From Cordia subcordata (Eukaryota > Streptophyta > Magnoliopsida > Boraginales > Cordiaceae), in contig JAPTOF010000011.1 of NCBI GenBank assembly GCA_028554755.1, positions 6,228,501-6,292,500 of the forward strand: DNA of 64,000 bases, in the 5' to 3' direction. Below the pieces are notes generated by a model that did no database searches, had not been told where the DNA came from, and saw nothing but the letters and a program-made list of their open reading frames with translations. Each line of letters begins with the position of its first letter. Position 1 is the stretch's first letter. Shown here in pieces: positions 46,601 through 57,400 of the stretch. The translations under genes and the position numbers were made by a program.

Positions 46601-48709
46601 ACCATATACTACACACGAATGCTATTATTATCCCGGTTGTTTAAAGGAATTATTATATCCAAGGGTTGCATCTAGCAGTGGAATGTAGCTCTCTGTTTGT
46701 GAGGAAACACAATTGAGCTGGTCTCTAATTCAAATTTAAATTGCACTTCTCCAAGTAGATAATCATAATGAATAGTTTAGATAAGTAGATTGATATGATA
46801 ACATTACCGTTCCTTGTTCATGCTTATTTGTGTTGGTAGTGCTAAACTCTGTCCTAATATTTCATGCTGCTTCTATTGCTGCTGCTTGAAATGCTCTTAC
46901 TATGATATCTTCATGTTGTTGGACATGATCAGGTTGGGACGGTTCTTCTCTGTTGTGCATTCCTATATGACATATTCTGGGTGTTTGTATCCAAATGGTG
47001 GTTCAATGAGAGTGTGATGATTGTGGTAAGAGCTTTATCTTTTAAATTTCAATTTCACCTCCCTGAAATATAGACTGCTGATTTCCATCTTTTCACTGTG
47101 CCAAATGTTAATCTTAGTGATTTGTTCTAAAGGTAGCTCGTGGCGATAGAAGTGGAGAAGATGGTATACCAATGCTACTAAAAATCCCCCGAATGTTTGA
47201 TCCTTGGGGTGGCTACAGTATCATTGGTTTTGGTGACATTATCTTGCCTGGATTACTTGTAGCATTTGCACTAAGGTGTGAACTCGAGGACTGTATTAAC
47301 TTTGCTTGATCATTCTATATTGAAGCCAATTAAAGTTGCATTTGACATTTGTTTTCTCTAGAAGCGTCAATTTCGCCAACTGGATTTTGCTGTCTTCTGC
47401 TGAAGATGGATTTGGAAAACTATGTTATAAAGCTTTTGATAGATATCTCCAACACCATCCATGTACCTCTAGAGTGGCTTTATAATCAGATTTTTCGGTT
47501 TTAGCATTTTCCATGTTTGATATAAAGTTTTTTTTTTTTTTTAATTGGTGGTTCTTCCCCTACCTCATTGGTGATTCAAACTCGAGACCCGTAGGTCTCA
47601 AGTGAGGGGTGCCACCACAGAACTACATCCTCACATCTATTTCGGATGAGTTTGAAATTGAGATTATCAGTGTTCAATGGCATTCAAAATCTAAATACCT
47701 TCTTCTTGGGTTTCTTTCAGGTGTGACTGGTTATCTAACAAGAGTCTTCGTGCTGGATACTTTCTGTATGCAATGTTGGCATATGGTTTAGGTATGCTCA
47801 GACATACATGTGGAACTGTAATTTTTGCACTCAGTCCATCATTAATATTACAGATTTCATGGTATATTGTATGTGTATATGTGTGCGTGTTTGGTTAAGC
47901 ATCATTTCTCATTCACATAATTGAAAATTCATTTCCTTATTTATTTTTGAAAGACAACGCATACCTGGCTCCCAGTGTTCATCTTAATTTCTTTTCTTTT
48001 CTTCTTTCCCTTTTGCTTGAAATACTGGTATTGGATGTCGATAGTCTGCTTACGTTTTCCGGACTTTCCAAAGTTTCAATTCTGATACTTGTTTCCATTG
48101 GCAGTTAAAAACTGAGATAGGGTAAAGGAGGATTATTCTACGCTGGTCCACATATTTCTCGTATCTTGCACAAAATATGCCTCTACATATTTATCCCTGG
48201 CAGCTAATGTTTATGATTTTTTCTTCTTTTGTTACAGGTCTCCTTATTACATATGTGGCCCTGAACTTGATGGATGGACATGGTCAACCGGCTTTGCTTT
48301 ACATTGTTCCTTTCACAGTAGGTAGGTGAAAAAGCTTGGCAATATTGTTTAAAGTCTTTTGTCATTAGAGTTGAAGTGTTTCCGCCTTTATCTCTTCTTC
48401 CATTTCATCTTTATGTCTCTCCTACGAGAAATATTATGTTGATATATGAAATATATTTCCAAATGATTTGCTATGGTGGTGCATGTGATAATATCATTAA
48501 CTATGACGCACTGACCCTCAACACTGAAACTCTCCCGACAATCTCCCAACTGGTGGAATTACTGACTTCTTGATGTCCATACAGGGACATTTCTGGCATT
48601 GGGGAAAAAGAGGGGAGATCTCAAATATTTGTGGACAGTTGGTGAACCATCGAGACCTTGTCCGCACGTCCAACTCCAACGCAGCGATAGTTCAGCTGCT
48701 GGATCTTGA
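32313..48709 (+). CDS. SPPL4: Signal peptide peptidase-like protease with PA domain (SPPL2/4 group)
   Basis: Fourteen exons join in frame to about 547 residues: 32313-32462, 34144-34302, 34424-34535, 34826-34945, 35106-35257, 35362-35544, 37037-37071, 38119-38281, 44889-44942, 46933-47025, 47133-47275, 47721-47791, 48238-48321 and 48585-48709. All introns have GT-AG borders. The protein is a GXGD intramembrane aspartyl protease cleaving transmembrane peptides in the endomembrane system. In order it has an N-terminal signal peptide ([15 protein letters not shown]), a lumenal PA domain (about residues 75-180; [20 protein letters not shown]) and nine expected membrane spans. The first Asp is in FLYDIFWVF, the second in [11 protein letters not shown], and the PAL motif in GQPALLYIV. 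Length equals the family norm of about 540. The LLSCFRWF and DPPDCC segments favour the SPPL4 side of the group, from memory. Intron 8 (6.6 kb) holds a whole copia element. Confidence 0.93.
33873..33895 (+). repeat. G-quadruplex motif in SPPL intron 1, sense strand
   Basis: G6-CC-G5-A-G5-T-G3 gives four G runs with one- to two-base loops on the transcribed (RNA-like) strand. Plant introns are normally U-rich and G-poor, so the motif stands out. Confidence 0.75.
35545..37036 (+). other. SPPL intron 6, 1.5 kb, with foreign-looking interior
   Basis: The middle of this intron (about 35620-36550) is richer in GC and in gene-like words than a usual plant intron (GGGCCCAACCCAACAAATAT, GTGCCGGCCAATGGTCC), but no frame longer than 70 codons is recognisable. 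It could be a decayed transposon insertion. No terminal repeats were found by eye. Confidence 0.4.
37571..37627 (+). repeat. (TA)n(CATA)n microsatellite in SPPL intron 7
   Basis: About 30 bases of TA followed by CATA units, within the intron between exons 7 and 8. Confidence 0.9.
38331..38572 (-). repeat. 3' LTR of the intronic copia element
   Basis: 242 bp; on the plus strand it starts TATTGAAATCAAGG and ends TACTTTAACA. It is immediately preceded by GTATG, and followed on the plus strand by the complement of the polypurine tract. Confidence 0.93.
38580..40066 (-). pseudogene. Copia reverse transcriptase and RNase H of the intronic element
   Basis: Reverse transcriptase starts [19 protein letters not shown], with WVYKIKRN, the [12 protein letters not shown]sp motif and [14 protein letters not shown] stop follows near 39611. 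The catalytic YVDD box survives only as VLDDIIF near 39525. RNase H is seen at 38852-38580 ([16 protein letters not shown], then [11 protein letters not shown]). Several stops and frameshifts separate these parts. Confidence 0.88.
40333..41870 (-). pseudogene. Copia protease and integrase of the intronic element
   Basis: The aspartic protease site [13 protein letters not shown] is at about 41825-41865, preceded in frame by TAG where the family has Trp. Then come the GAG-pre-integrase segment (VWHLRLEHF), the integrase core from [10 protein letters not shown] with [10 protein letters not shown] and LRFDNDG, a frameshift near 40905, and the C-terminal integrase part [31 protein letters not shown] and ACVFLGYSS. 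All recognisable, none translatable in one piece. Confidence 0.88.
42059..42882 (-). pseudogene. Copia gag of the intronic element
   Basis: Starts [20 protein letters not shown] at about 42879, followed by a gag_3-type segment ([20 protein letters not shown]) and the UBN2-like region ([30 protein letters not shown]). The frame breaks near 42541, where the two halves overlap in different frames. A knuckle remnant at about 41960-42000 reads [14 protein letters not shown], with Tyr in place of the second zinc-binding Cys. The protein is not functional. Confidence 0.85.
43261..43495 (-). repeat. 5' LTR of the intronic copia element
   Basis: 235 bp; on the plus strand it starts TATTGAAATCAAGG and ends TACTCTAACA, followed by GTATG. 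It adjoins the primer-binding site at 43249-43260. It differs from the 3' LTR mainly by transitions (for example GTACAG for ATATAG) and a 7-base deletion near the left end. Confidence 0.93.
47528..47625 (-). mobile_element. Possible SINE fragment in SPPL intron 11
   Basis: On the minus strand a 98-bp unit runs CTGTGGTGGCACCCCTCACT, then a B-box-like GAGTTTGAATC, and ends in AATTAAAAAAAAAAAAA, the expected A-rich 3' tail. The B box matches the tRNA-type consensus apart from C-to-T at one position. The A box is weak. A tRNA-derived SINE, possibly truncated, is the best explanation. Confidence 0.45.
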
Positions 48710-49560
48710 GCCAACTTTGCTTAGATATATATCAATCTTACTCTTAGGATATATTAGGGTGGTAGATAGGTTAAGCTGATCAGACGTGATGTTCAAAGTG
48801 TCATGTACCACTATCTTTCCATCTGAGAGAATAGATCTGATGGTGTATCAAATAGCAGAGCAGGCAATACACACAGAGGTTCAAGCCCGGTCATCATCTC
48901 CTAATTCCACATTGCATATGTTGTTCTACATCAATTTTGGCTGGCTTAGATACTTGTTCTAGCAGCTGGCTTCTGTTCCTTAAAACAACTTTAATCTTTT
49001 TCTTATAGGAGGAAACTCAACTAGTGGAACTCGACTATTGGACATGCATTGCAGTTCAACTACCAATGGATAAATCCTGAGTGGAAGGATCCACTTCACA
49101 ATTCAACCACCAAATAAATTAAAGCAGTCAACCTAAAAGAAGGATTGCGATCGAACTTGATTCTTGAGTCACGTCTAACATTAGTTCTTATCGTTGGGAT
49201 ATCTTTGGAAACTAAAAGGATTTTAATCTTATCTTTAGTATAATTTAAATAATTCTATAATTAAATGCCAATCAATCTTATTGAGAAAAGAATTTATAAG
49301 CGATTGAAGAATACTTCAAGCAGTAATGCATGGTATAGAAGTACATTTTCTCTTGGTATCCTTAGGAAAGTGGCATGTCGCGACAGAACGTCTTGGCTTT
49401 TTATCTTTGTGATTTATGATAAGATAAGAGAAAATAGCACAGTATATGGAATGTGCTGTGTGCTTGAGGTTAGTCAGTTGGTGGTTGGGTTTTGTTAGGT
49501 GTATCGATTGTTAGGTTCCATTAGCAGAATTTCCTTTATCGCAAAAAAAAAAAAAAAAGG
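48710..49560 (+). other. 3' flank and probable 3'-UTR of SPPL
   Basis: After the stop codon no further protein similarity is seen. A possible splice acceptor (TTCTTATAG/GAGG) at about 49010 suggests a spliced 3'-UTR. Direction ends near an A run at 49541-49558 (GCAAAAAAAAAAAAAAAAGG), which may be genomic or the tail of an inserted retroelement. Confidence 0.4.
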
Positions 49561-50413
49561 AGATAACAGAAAGCACTAATTTGACACTTTCAAGGGTTAA
49601 TAATCTATTAGTTCTCTTCGTTTTGATCTCTTTTTATAATTTACTCTCATTTTTAAAACGACAAATCAATTTTCCTATAATAATTTTTGTAACTTTGTTA
49701 GTATTCAAGGCGGAAATCACCAAAAGTTTAACAACTTGAACACTTCACATGCATGAGAACTAATGATTTAAGAGGATATAGCTCGTTCCGGCAAGTTTAA
49801 AATGAAAAGAATTGTATTTGCTTACCTTTTGCTTGTCCAAAATATTAATTTTTTCGATGATTTTCTTTTGAGGACTATTGCTGTGTTTGGAATAAGCTTA
49901 TCCTAAGATGCATGCTTATTTTGTCAATGTGAAAAATAACGATATTTGTTATCTCTTTTTATCTTGTAAAATATAAGACATCTTATTTACAAGCATTCTA
50001 TAAACTCAAGCTAAACTATATTTTTTATCCTATAAAAAATAAACAATCCATTCCTATCTTATTTTTTACAATTATAAATAAGACATATCACAAACATTTT
50101 GTGAATTAAAAAAAAAACTATACTTTTTTATATATAAAAAAAATCTTATGATAAGCTTATAATAAAAAAAGCATAAATGAGATATTAAAACTTTAGTTAA
50201 TCAAGCTCTATGATCTCTGCAGACACTTTTACATCAAATCAACTCTAGGTACCGATACTTCATGAAATAGATTGCTCTAACAATTTACCTAACCCTTGTG
50301 ATGACTATTTAGAGTTTCTTTAACTTCTTCTACACAAAAAAGGCAACGGGCCAGGGGAAAACCGCACTCACAAGACAAGTGTATGAATATGAGATTCACC
50401 CATATGGTTAAAT

Positions 50414-50630
50414 GCTCATTTGGATTGACTTTTTTTTTAAAAGTACTTTTCTAACCACTTAAAAAAAATACTTTTATGAGAAATTAAAAAATTTGACTTC
50501 TAAATAAAATTGTATTTGAACTTTTATTAGAATTTTAACTTTTTTAAAAACCAAGTCAAATAGTTATTGTAAAAAGAATATACTTTCAAGTAATTTTTTT
50601 TCCTAAAAAAAGACCAATTTAAACAAGCCC
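50414..50630. mobile_element. MITE of the GGCC-TTTGGATT family, member 5
   Basis: The ends GCTCATTTGGATTGACTTTT and GACCAATTTAAACAAGCCC are inverted complements about 217 bp apart. The interior repeats the family phrase CAAGTCAAATAGTTATTGTA on this strand. Confidence 0.75.
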
Positions 50631-51817
50631 TAAGTCATTTCCATTACACATGCGAACCGAAGTAATTTCTAGTTAATGGATTTGACAAATACATCAACCT
50701 AACATAAACTCATGCAACTCACAATAGTATACATGAAGAATACACTTTGGACTGCTGCAGTTAGTCATTTTTTCTCCAGAATCTAACAAACATCATCTCA
50801 AAGAACCTCTCCTGAAATTCATAATCTTGAAAAGGTTCCATGAAGCTTGAACTTAAATATCTTCATCTTATTTGACAACATTATACAAAATCAAGATGGA
50901 AGAATTTCCTCCTCTCCTTCTCTCTTCAGAGAAAGCCCAACCTAGTCAAACCGATCCCCAGCACATCATACACCCTGCCCACGGGTGTGAGCTTGTAACT
51001 AAGGGAGTCGTGCAGTTCAGTATATTGCACAAGGACATAGAACACATCATATTTGACATCATTCTAAGCTATTGAAATACACAAGGATCACCCGGAACGT
51101 CAAAATTGAATTCCAAGGAAAATCTGAATGAATTGTTAACCAGCTACGAGGGGAACCCACACAATGTAGTCCACCAAATCTCCATGGGACCACCGAAGAC
51201 TCAGCCGTGCAGGCAAATTCCAAAATTGTTCAACTCAGCCTCGATATGGGATCCACCAGAGCATGGATCACTTCTTCTCCTGATGCAGTCCTGGTAATGG
51301 GGGAAAGATTATGAGCATAACTCAAAAAGAAAAGAATAAAGAAAAAGGGGAAAAGAAAGTAGAGGGGGATCTAGATGCACTAAACATGTGAATATTCTGT
51401 AGCAGTCACAAGTTGATAAAACACAAGACATGACAGGTTATTTGTCACTTACATGTAGGTGTGCACAAATAATAAAAGCACAATACTTGTAATGTGCACC
51501 ACATGCACAGTGCTTTGCATGAGCACTGTACATCGCACGGTGTGTAAATAGTGCACGTATAATACATAACAGTACATGTATTCAAAATTTTTATATTATA
51601 GGTTCAAAATTTTTATACTATAGGTTCAAAATTTTTATATTAAGCTGTAAACATATTTAAAACTCTTGTATTATATGCTTATAGATTATACTTTATGTTC
51701 AAAATTTTTATATTATATGTTCAAAAATTCAAAAGCAAGTTGACAAAATAAAAATTATAATCTCATAAATTTTATGCACGTCCATGAATAAAGATACGCA
51801 AGTAGATTTGGAATGTA

Positions 51818-52120
51818 TTCAAAACTATTGTTCTATATACTCAAAACCAATACATTATTGGTTCAAAATAAATAAGAGTGCTATTTGATCAATTAACAGT
51901 ATTAGTTTAGAACTATTGTTCTATACGTTCAAAACTAATACACTATTGGTTCAAAATGAATAAGTGTGCTATTTGATCAATTGATAGTCTTAGTTCAAAA
52001 CTATTGTTCTTAGGAAAGAAAACAAAAACAATACACTATTTGTTCAAAATGAATAAATTTGTTATCTGATCAACAATCCTAGTTCAAAACTATTGTCCTA
52101 TATGTTCCAAATTCTTATAT
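51818..52120. repeat. 88-bp minisatellite, about 3.4 units
   Basis: Units start TTCAAAACTATTGTTCTATA at 51818, 51906, 51994 and 52083 (periods 88, 88, 89), each containing AATACACTATTGGTTCAAAA and TATTTGATCAA. The units differ by scattered substitutions and one small insertion. A related TTCAAAATTTTTATATTATA array precedes them at 51580-51740. Confidence 0.88.
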
Positions 52121-52849
52121 TATATGTTCAAAACTTTACTAGCCAAAATATCAAACAATTAATCTGCATTATTTTAAATAATTTGTTAGATAGTCAAATT
52201 CTCCATCCTTTCACTCATATACATCAACCACATACTACACACCACCATCATGACACACCACCACCATGACGTAAACATGGATCTATTGTTATAGATCTGA
52301 GAAAATATCTCAAAAAAAAAAAAAGAGAGAAAGAAAATAACAGCGACAACTGGCATCAATGATGAAACAAAATCGACATGAAGATGGAAGACTATCTTAT
52401 GGTTGCACAAAGATGATGATCGTGATGGTGATGTCTGATTTAAAATCAGATGGTTTGATTTTGTTGGAGAGAGATAGAAAGAAGAAAGAGGAAGAGGGTG
52501 AGAGGCTTCAGATTTTTGTTTTCTTTTTTAAAGTGGGTGTCTTTCACCTTATTTAAGGTGCACAGTACTTTGTAGGAGCACAGTAAAATCTACGGCAAAA
52601 GTAGAGTGAAGTTAGCATTGTACATTGCTCAAGAATTTTAGGCATCAGCAGGACAAGAATAAATGGGATCAGAACAAAACCACAATGGTAAAAAGGCACA
52701 ACAGGACTGAAAAGGTCCAAGAATTGGCACATGCTGAAAAATACTTATCCCACAGAAAGGCGAGGTTCATATTTCCATAAACATGGACCAGACTGACCAG
52801 TCGAACAGGTTATCCTGCAAACCAAGGTCTGGGTGAATACACCAAACAT

Positions 52850-52925
52850 GGTCATAACTGTCCGGTTTTTAGATCCCCCAATAACATGGCCATAACCATC
52901 TGGTTTCTAGATCCCCCGATATGAC
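52850..52925. repeat. Tandem duplication of about 38 bp
   Basis: The unit CATAAC(T/C)(G/A)TC(C/T)GGTTTTTAGATCCCCC is repeated with CATGGCCATAACCATCTGG at its start, giving two copies of TTCTAGATCCCCC-like sequence about 42 bases apart. Confidence 0.7.
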
Positions 52926-53039
52926 AGACATCTTTTGACAGTTTTGTTTCGGCAACACTGAAATCAGCTTAAACCCCATCTTAAACCAAAAACAATGTCC
53001 CCAAACCCACAACCAAGAATAGGATACAACGGGAGACAA

Positions 53040-53228
53040 TCAGATGAAGGCATATATAGCAGCTAAAATTGCCCCTCCAAAAATAAATAAATAAATAGTA
53101 AATAAACTCTGAAATTCTTCACGGGCTTGCTTAAAAATCACCAAATAGCCATACTCAATTCTGCCATTGAACTGTGAATCAGTTTCTACTTTCATTATTT
53201 GCTTTTGCTCAGTAAGCTTGGTCTCCAA
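53040..53228 (-). other. Unassigned coding-like segment with one predicted membrane span
   Basis: A 62-codon minus-strand frame without an ATG reads LETKLTEQKQIMKVETDSQF, NGRIEYGYLVIFKQAREEFQ and then a hydrophobic end, YLFIFGGAILAAIYAFI. A splice-acceptor-like GCAAG precedes it and a stop follows the hydrophobic tail. It looks like the last exon of a small tail-anchored coiled-coil protein, or a remnant of one. No upstream exon was found and the family is not recognised. Confidence 0.3.
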
Positions 53229-54461
53229 CTTGCAAATCCCTTACCAGCACAAAGGTGAAGGAAAATAGAGAATGGGCTCAACTAAACACCTTTGTATCTG
53301 TAAGGCATGTGCAACGACTGATGTATGTTGCGGAAACATATGAGTTTGTAGACCGAAAGAGATGAATAAAGAATCAAGGCAAGCACAAAGTATGAGATCA
53401 AGGCTAGCACAAAGTATGAGACTGGGGAAAGAGAAGAGAAGAAAAGAAGAAAGATAAAGTTGACTGATACGTGGGAAAATGAGAAAAAGGTTTTTAGAAT
53501 ATAAAGGAACAATTTATAATTAAAGAATTACCCTATTACCCTCGGCATAAGGAATTACTACTTGTTTTCCCCTCATACGAACATCAAAAACTGAGCTAGG
53601 AAAAGGAGGTCAAATTACTAAATGTCCTCTCTTTGCAAGAGTCAAGCATCAGTTAATTGTCGATCACTAAGGATTACTAAATCTAGGATTTGACACCATT
53701 CGAAAAGTCCTATTATAGGTCCATCCTCCGCTCTTTCCTCCGCACCTTTTTATTGCAAAAGGTTTCTCTTTTTCTGCTTGATAGTTGCCATTTGCGAAAT
53801 TTCATCTCAGTGTGCTTGTTTTAACCAATTTCACACACACCCAAAAACAACTCAGCATCCTAAATAATTACAGACTTTGTTGGAGTTAAACTTATTTTCT
53901 ATCAAGATGCCTCTTGCTAACAGCTTATATTTCCCAGATGAATGGTTGTTCTTATAGAAGTTTAAAGATCTAATGAATTAGTAGATGTAAAAGATTTGCA
54001 ATATCATGCCGTGTGAAGCATATACATATCTTATTACGTATATTATGACAACATTGATACCTTTCTTTTATTTTCCTCCACCCATTTTTTTCGAGAGACT
54101 AGCAGACTCAGATATTCAACTAAGAACCAGACAAAAGGAAATGAAGCGACCTATCTTATTATCAGAACTTTGAGAAGGTTAGTAGACATCTCAGTTCTTT
54201 TCAGCAAAAAGCTGGGCCAGTTAGTTCAGTGACAACCATAATAGCTTTGCTTGGGGCGAAAACAAGAGGAGCAAAAATTGTAATAGAATCATATACACGG
54301 GCAAACTACATTGGCCAAGAAAGAGTTTAGTAGACTATATTCGCCTGTGGAGGTGAGTGGAAAACGAAAAATCATGTGCAGAAGAGTTGATCATGCCCAT
54401 CTAGGATCAAGTTGCTCTCAGCCTTGTTTACAATACCAATGAACATGGAACACAAAAAATA

Positions 54462-57400
54462 TTAATGGATAGGGAATGACATACTTGTATATCTCCTCAA
54501 GGAACCATTTCCATTTATGGCTATTGACATCGGCCTCCTTTCTTGGCCAAGGGAGAGAATCTCTTGCATTCTTTCAGGCCAATCTGAATTCAATCTTCGA
54601 GCAAAATCTTCTACTTCCCTGATTAACGAAAACAAATAAATCACAAGCAGAAAATCTTAAGGGTGGGACAGGAATGTGAATGAAATAGGCCCAGCATTAT
54701 GTGGTCCCTAAATGTGCTAATCTTATCAGGAAAACCAATTAATGCAGCATATTTATTGCAAATTTCCATAAATAGCTTGGTATAATCACAAGCAGAAAAT
54801 CTTAAGAGCAAGACAAGAATGCAACAAAGAGTTACCAGCATTATGTAGTCCCTAATGGACTAATCTCCTAAAGAACAATTAATGCAGCAAACTTAGCACA
54901 GCATTCCATAAATGATTCGGTTTTGGAGGTACAAGACAAGAATTTTAATAGGAGAAGACAAATGGAGCCCCAGTATACTCCACTAGGCCTTACCTATTTA
55001 TCAGCTTAAGTTCTACATGGAACGTGACGGTTCTAGGACCGGAATTTAGTAGAAGTAGAGAAATGGAGCTCCAATATATTCCACTAGGCCTTACCAATTT
55101 ATCAGCTTAAGTTTTGGTAACAGGTACTTTCCACACCAGAGTGAGGAAATTTGAGTATGGCACCGAATGTACCACTCACAAGAAATAGTTGGCCCAGCAC
55201 TACACGAGCAGAGGTACAGGTCATTCCCAATTGGAAAAGAGAAACAGGATTGAAAACTTTTTTTCCTTTTTGCGATTAGGCAGTATGGAATAAATTAACA
55301 AGATCTCTTTAGGAAGCCGAGAAGGCTCTCCCCTAATAATATCAGCTAACATTATATGGACTTCAACAGTAGAGATCCCCCGTGGATGACCCACTCGTAG
55401 CCACCCTTCAGGGACAAGACTTGGGGAAGAAGCAAAGTTGACAATTTACGGAAGTTACAATTTAATATGATCCTGAAATTTAAAAGATGAACTCATTCAG
55501 AATTTATGGTGCGTAAACAGGTGGGCCAAAAGATATAAAGGGTGAAATAGTCGATTGATTGAGCTTATTGAGGTAGAATTGGAAAAAAACAAGTTCCTCC
55601 CGCTCTAGGAGAATCGGCTGCACAAGGTACTGAAAAAATCAGGAACAGGTGACAAATTCTAAAAAATGTTTGAATCCGGCAATGTAAATACACAATATCA
55701 CAAGTTCAAGTAATCTCCAGGAACAACTGCATATCTGGGCTTAGAGACAGGAAGTCCAATACTTTATTAGAACAGGTCTCAATCTGTGACATAAACTGAA
55801 AGTTACATTGATTCACAATTCCTTTACAGCAAGGACAAAGTTTACTATATGTCACAGCTAGCCTCATTCAGTATCCATCTTATCATCGTCATACAACCCT
55901 TAGAAGTCTTAAGGAAACATCTACTCTTTTTCCTCACTTTTTAAGCAAGAGAATAATACCACTAGCCAACTCCCAAATTAGCTCAAACAACCAACACCAA
56001 GTAGGTTCATGCTTGTTCTAATAATTAATAGAAGCATAAACAGAAAACCAAAACACCATCTGAGCCTGACATCTAGTCCATGAATCACATAAGCCACATG
56101 CATTCTATGAAGAAACAGCAATCACCTAGAAGTCATAAAAAGAGACATAATGCCAGAGAGATAAACCCCTTTAATCTAACAGCAGCAAAATTCCAATATC
56201 CAAATGATCTTCTAGTTTCTATAAAACCTGAAGATTAACCAGCCTCAGAGGAGGGGGAACTTCTGTCTAGAAGGAAAAGTTTCCATAAAAAGCATCCCAG
56301 ATCCATGGATGTTAGGCAGCAACAGAGCACATGTGAATGTCTGCAGCTTAACTACTCTAAGAATCATCAGCTCACCTATCGATTTCTTCTTTTCTTGCAG
56401 GGTCAATCTCGTCATCTAAATCACCATCATCAAACTCATCTTCTGGTGCAAAGCTATCATCCTTGATATCTTGTAGCCTTAAAGACCGGCCAAGACTAGG
56501 TAGAGAATGACCATGCACTGCATTGTTCTGGCATGTGGAATTACACCCATTTGCCTCCTGCATCATGTAAAAAAGGTCAGTCCCTCTCCCACATGTAAGA
56601 GAGTGCAAACTCCCTTTGGTTCACAGAGACAACAGAAACCAAGCAGCTTAATTAAAGGACACAAAGTAAACCAAAACAAACCACTTAATTAAAGGAAAAA
56701 GAATAAAAAGAAGAAGATAACAAATAATAGGAAGACATATTGAAGCAACTAATTATTATGTGCACCTTCTTATCATTATTTGTGGTGTGGCTTGAGGAAC
56801 TGCCGTTTGAATTACTTGTGCAAATGAGATGAGCATTTTTCTGCTGGTCTCTCCTTCTACGGTTTTTCTTTTTGTTCTTAGAAGTTTTGACTCCCTTTGA
56901 ATCTGCAAACAGAATTGAAGGATAAGGCATAGCCCAATTCTATAAGCGACAAGACGGGTGGGTCGGGAAGGAAGGCTTGAGTTTCCATGACATACTCCTT
57001 ATTCACAAGAAACAACAATTCTCTGGCAGATAAAAGACATAAAAAGGGCCACATGATAAGCATAAAACTAACAGTAACAGCTCGCTAAAAATATTTTTGG
57101 TATTATTTAGCAAAAAATTATTTTCTATATACAACCAAAACAATAATAAATTTCCCACAAGTAGCAGTATGAAGTTAGGGTTCAGCCTTACCGCTGTTGG
57201 CAGAGAGGCTGTCTCCAAGATTTGAACAGGAGCAAGGTCAATTGCCATGAAAATCATGCCAAATAGGACCTTATTTTCTGTTTAACTAGCAAAACCATTA
57301 AATTCCTCTTTTATCTATGATTCACTTTTTCTTTTACGGAATTGCATAGCTGTCATGAAAAATGTTCCCGGCAATATTTCCATACTCTCTCTACCATTTT

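Larger units (their letters stand above)
49561..54450. other. Intergenic DNA between two convergent genes
   Basis: Holds a MITE (50414), a minisatellite (51818), a short tandem duplication (52850) and a weak exon candidate (53040), listed separately. A second region with MITE-like ends (TGTTTGGAATAAGCTTATCC at 49884 and CTTATGATAAGCTTATAA at 50145) is probably a foldback element. Otherwise nothing recognisable. Confidence 0.5.

Noticed and set aside
50872..51297. Two plus-strand frames of 60-67 codons in the SPPL-ASK21 intergenic region
   Set aside because: No recognised domain and no splice partners.
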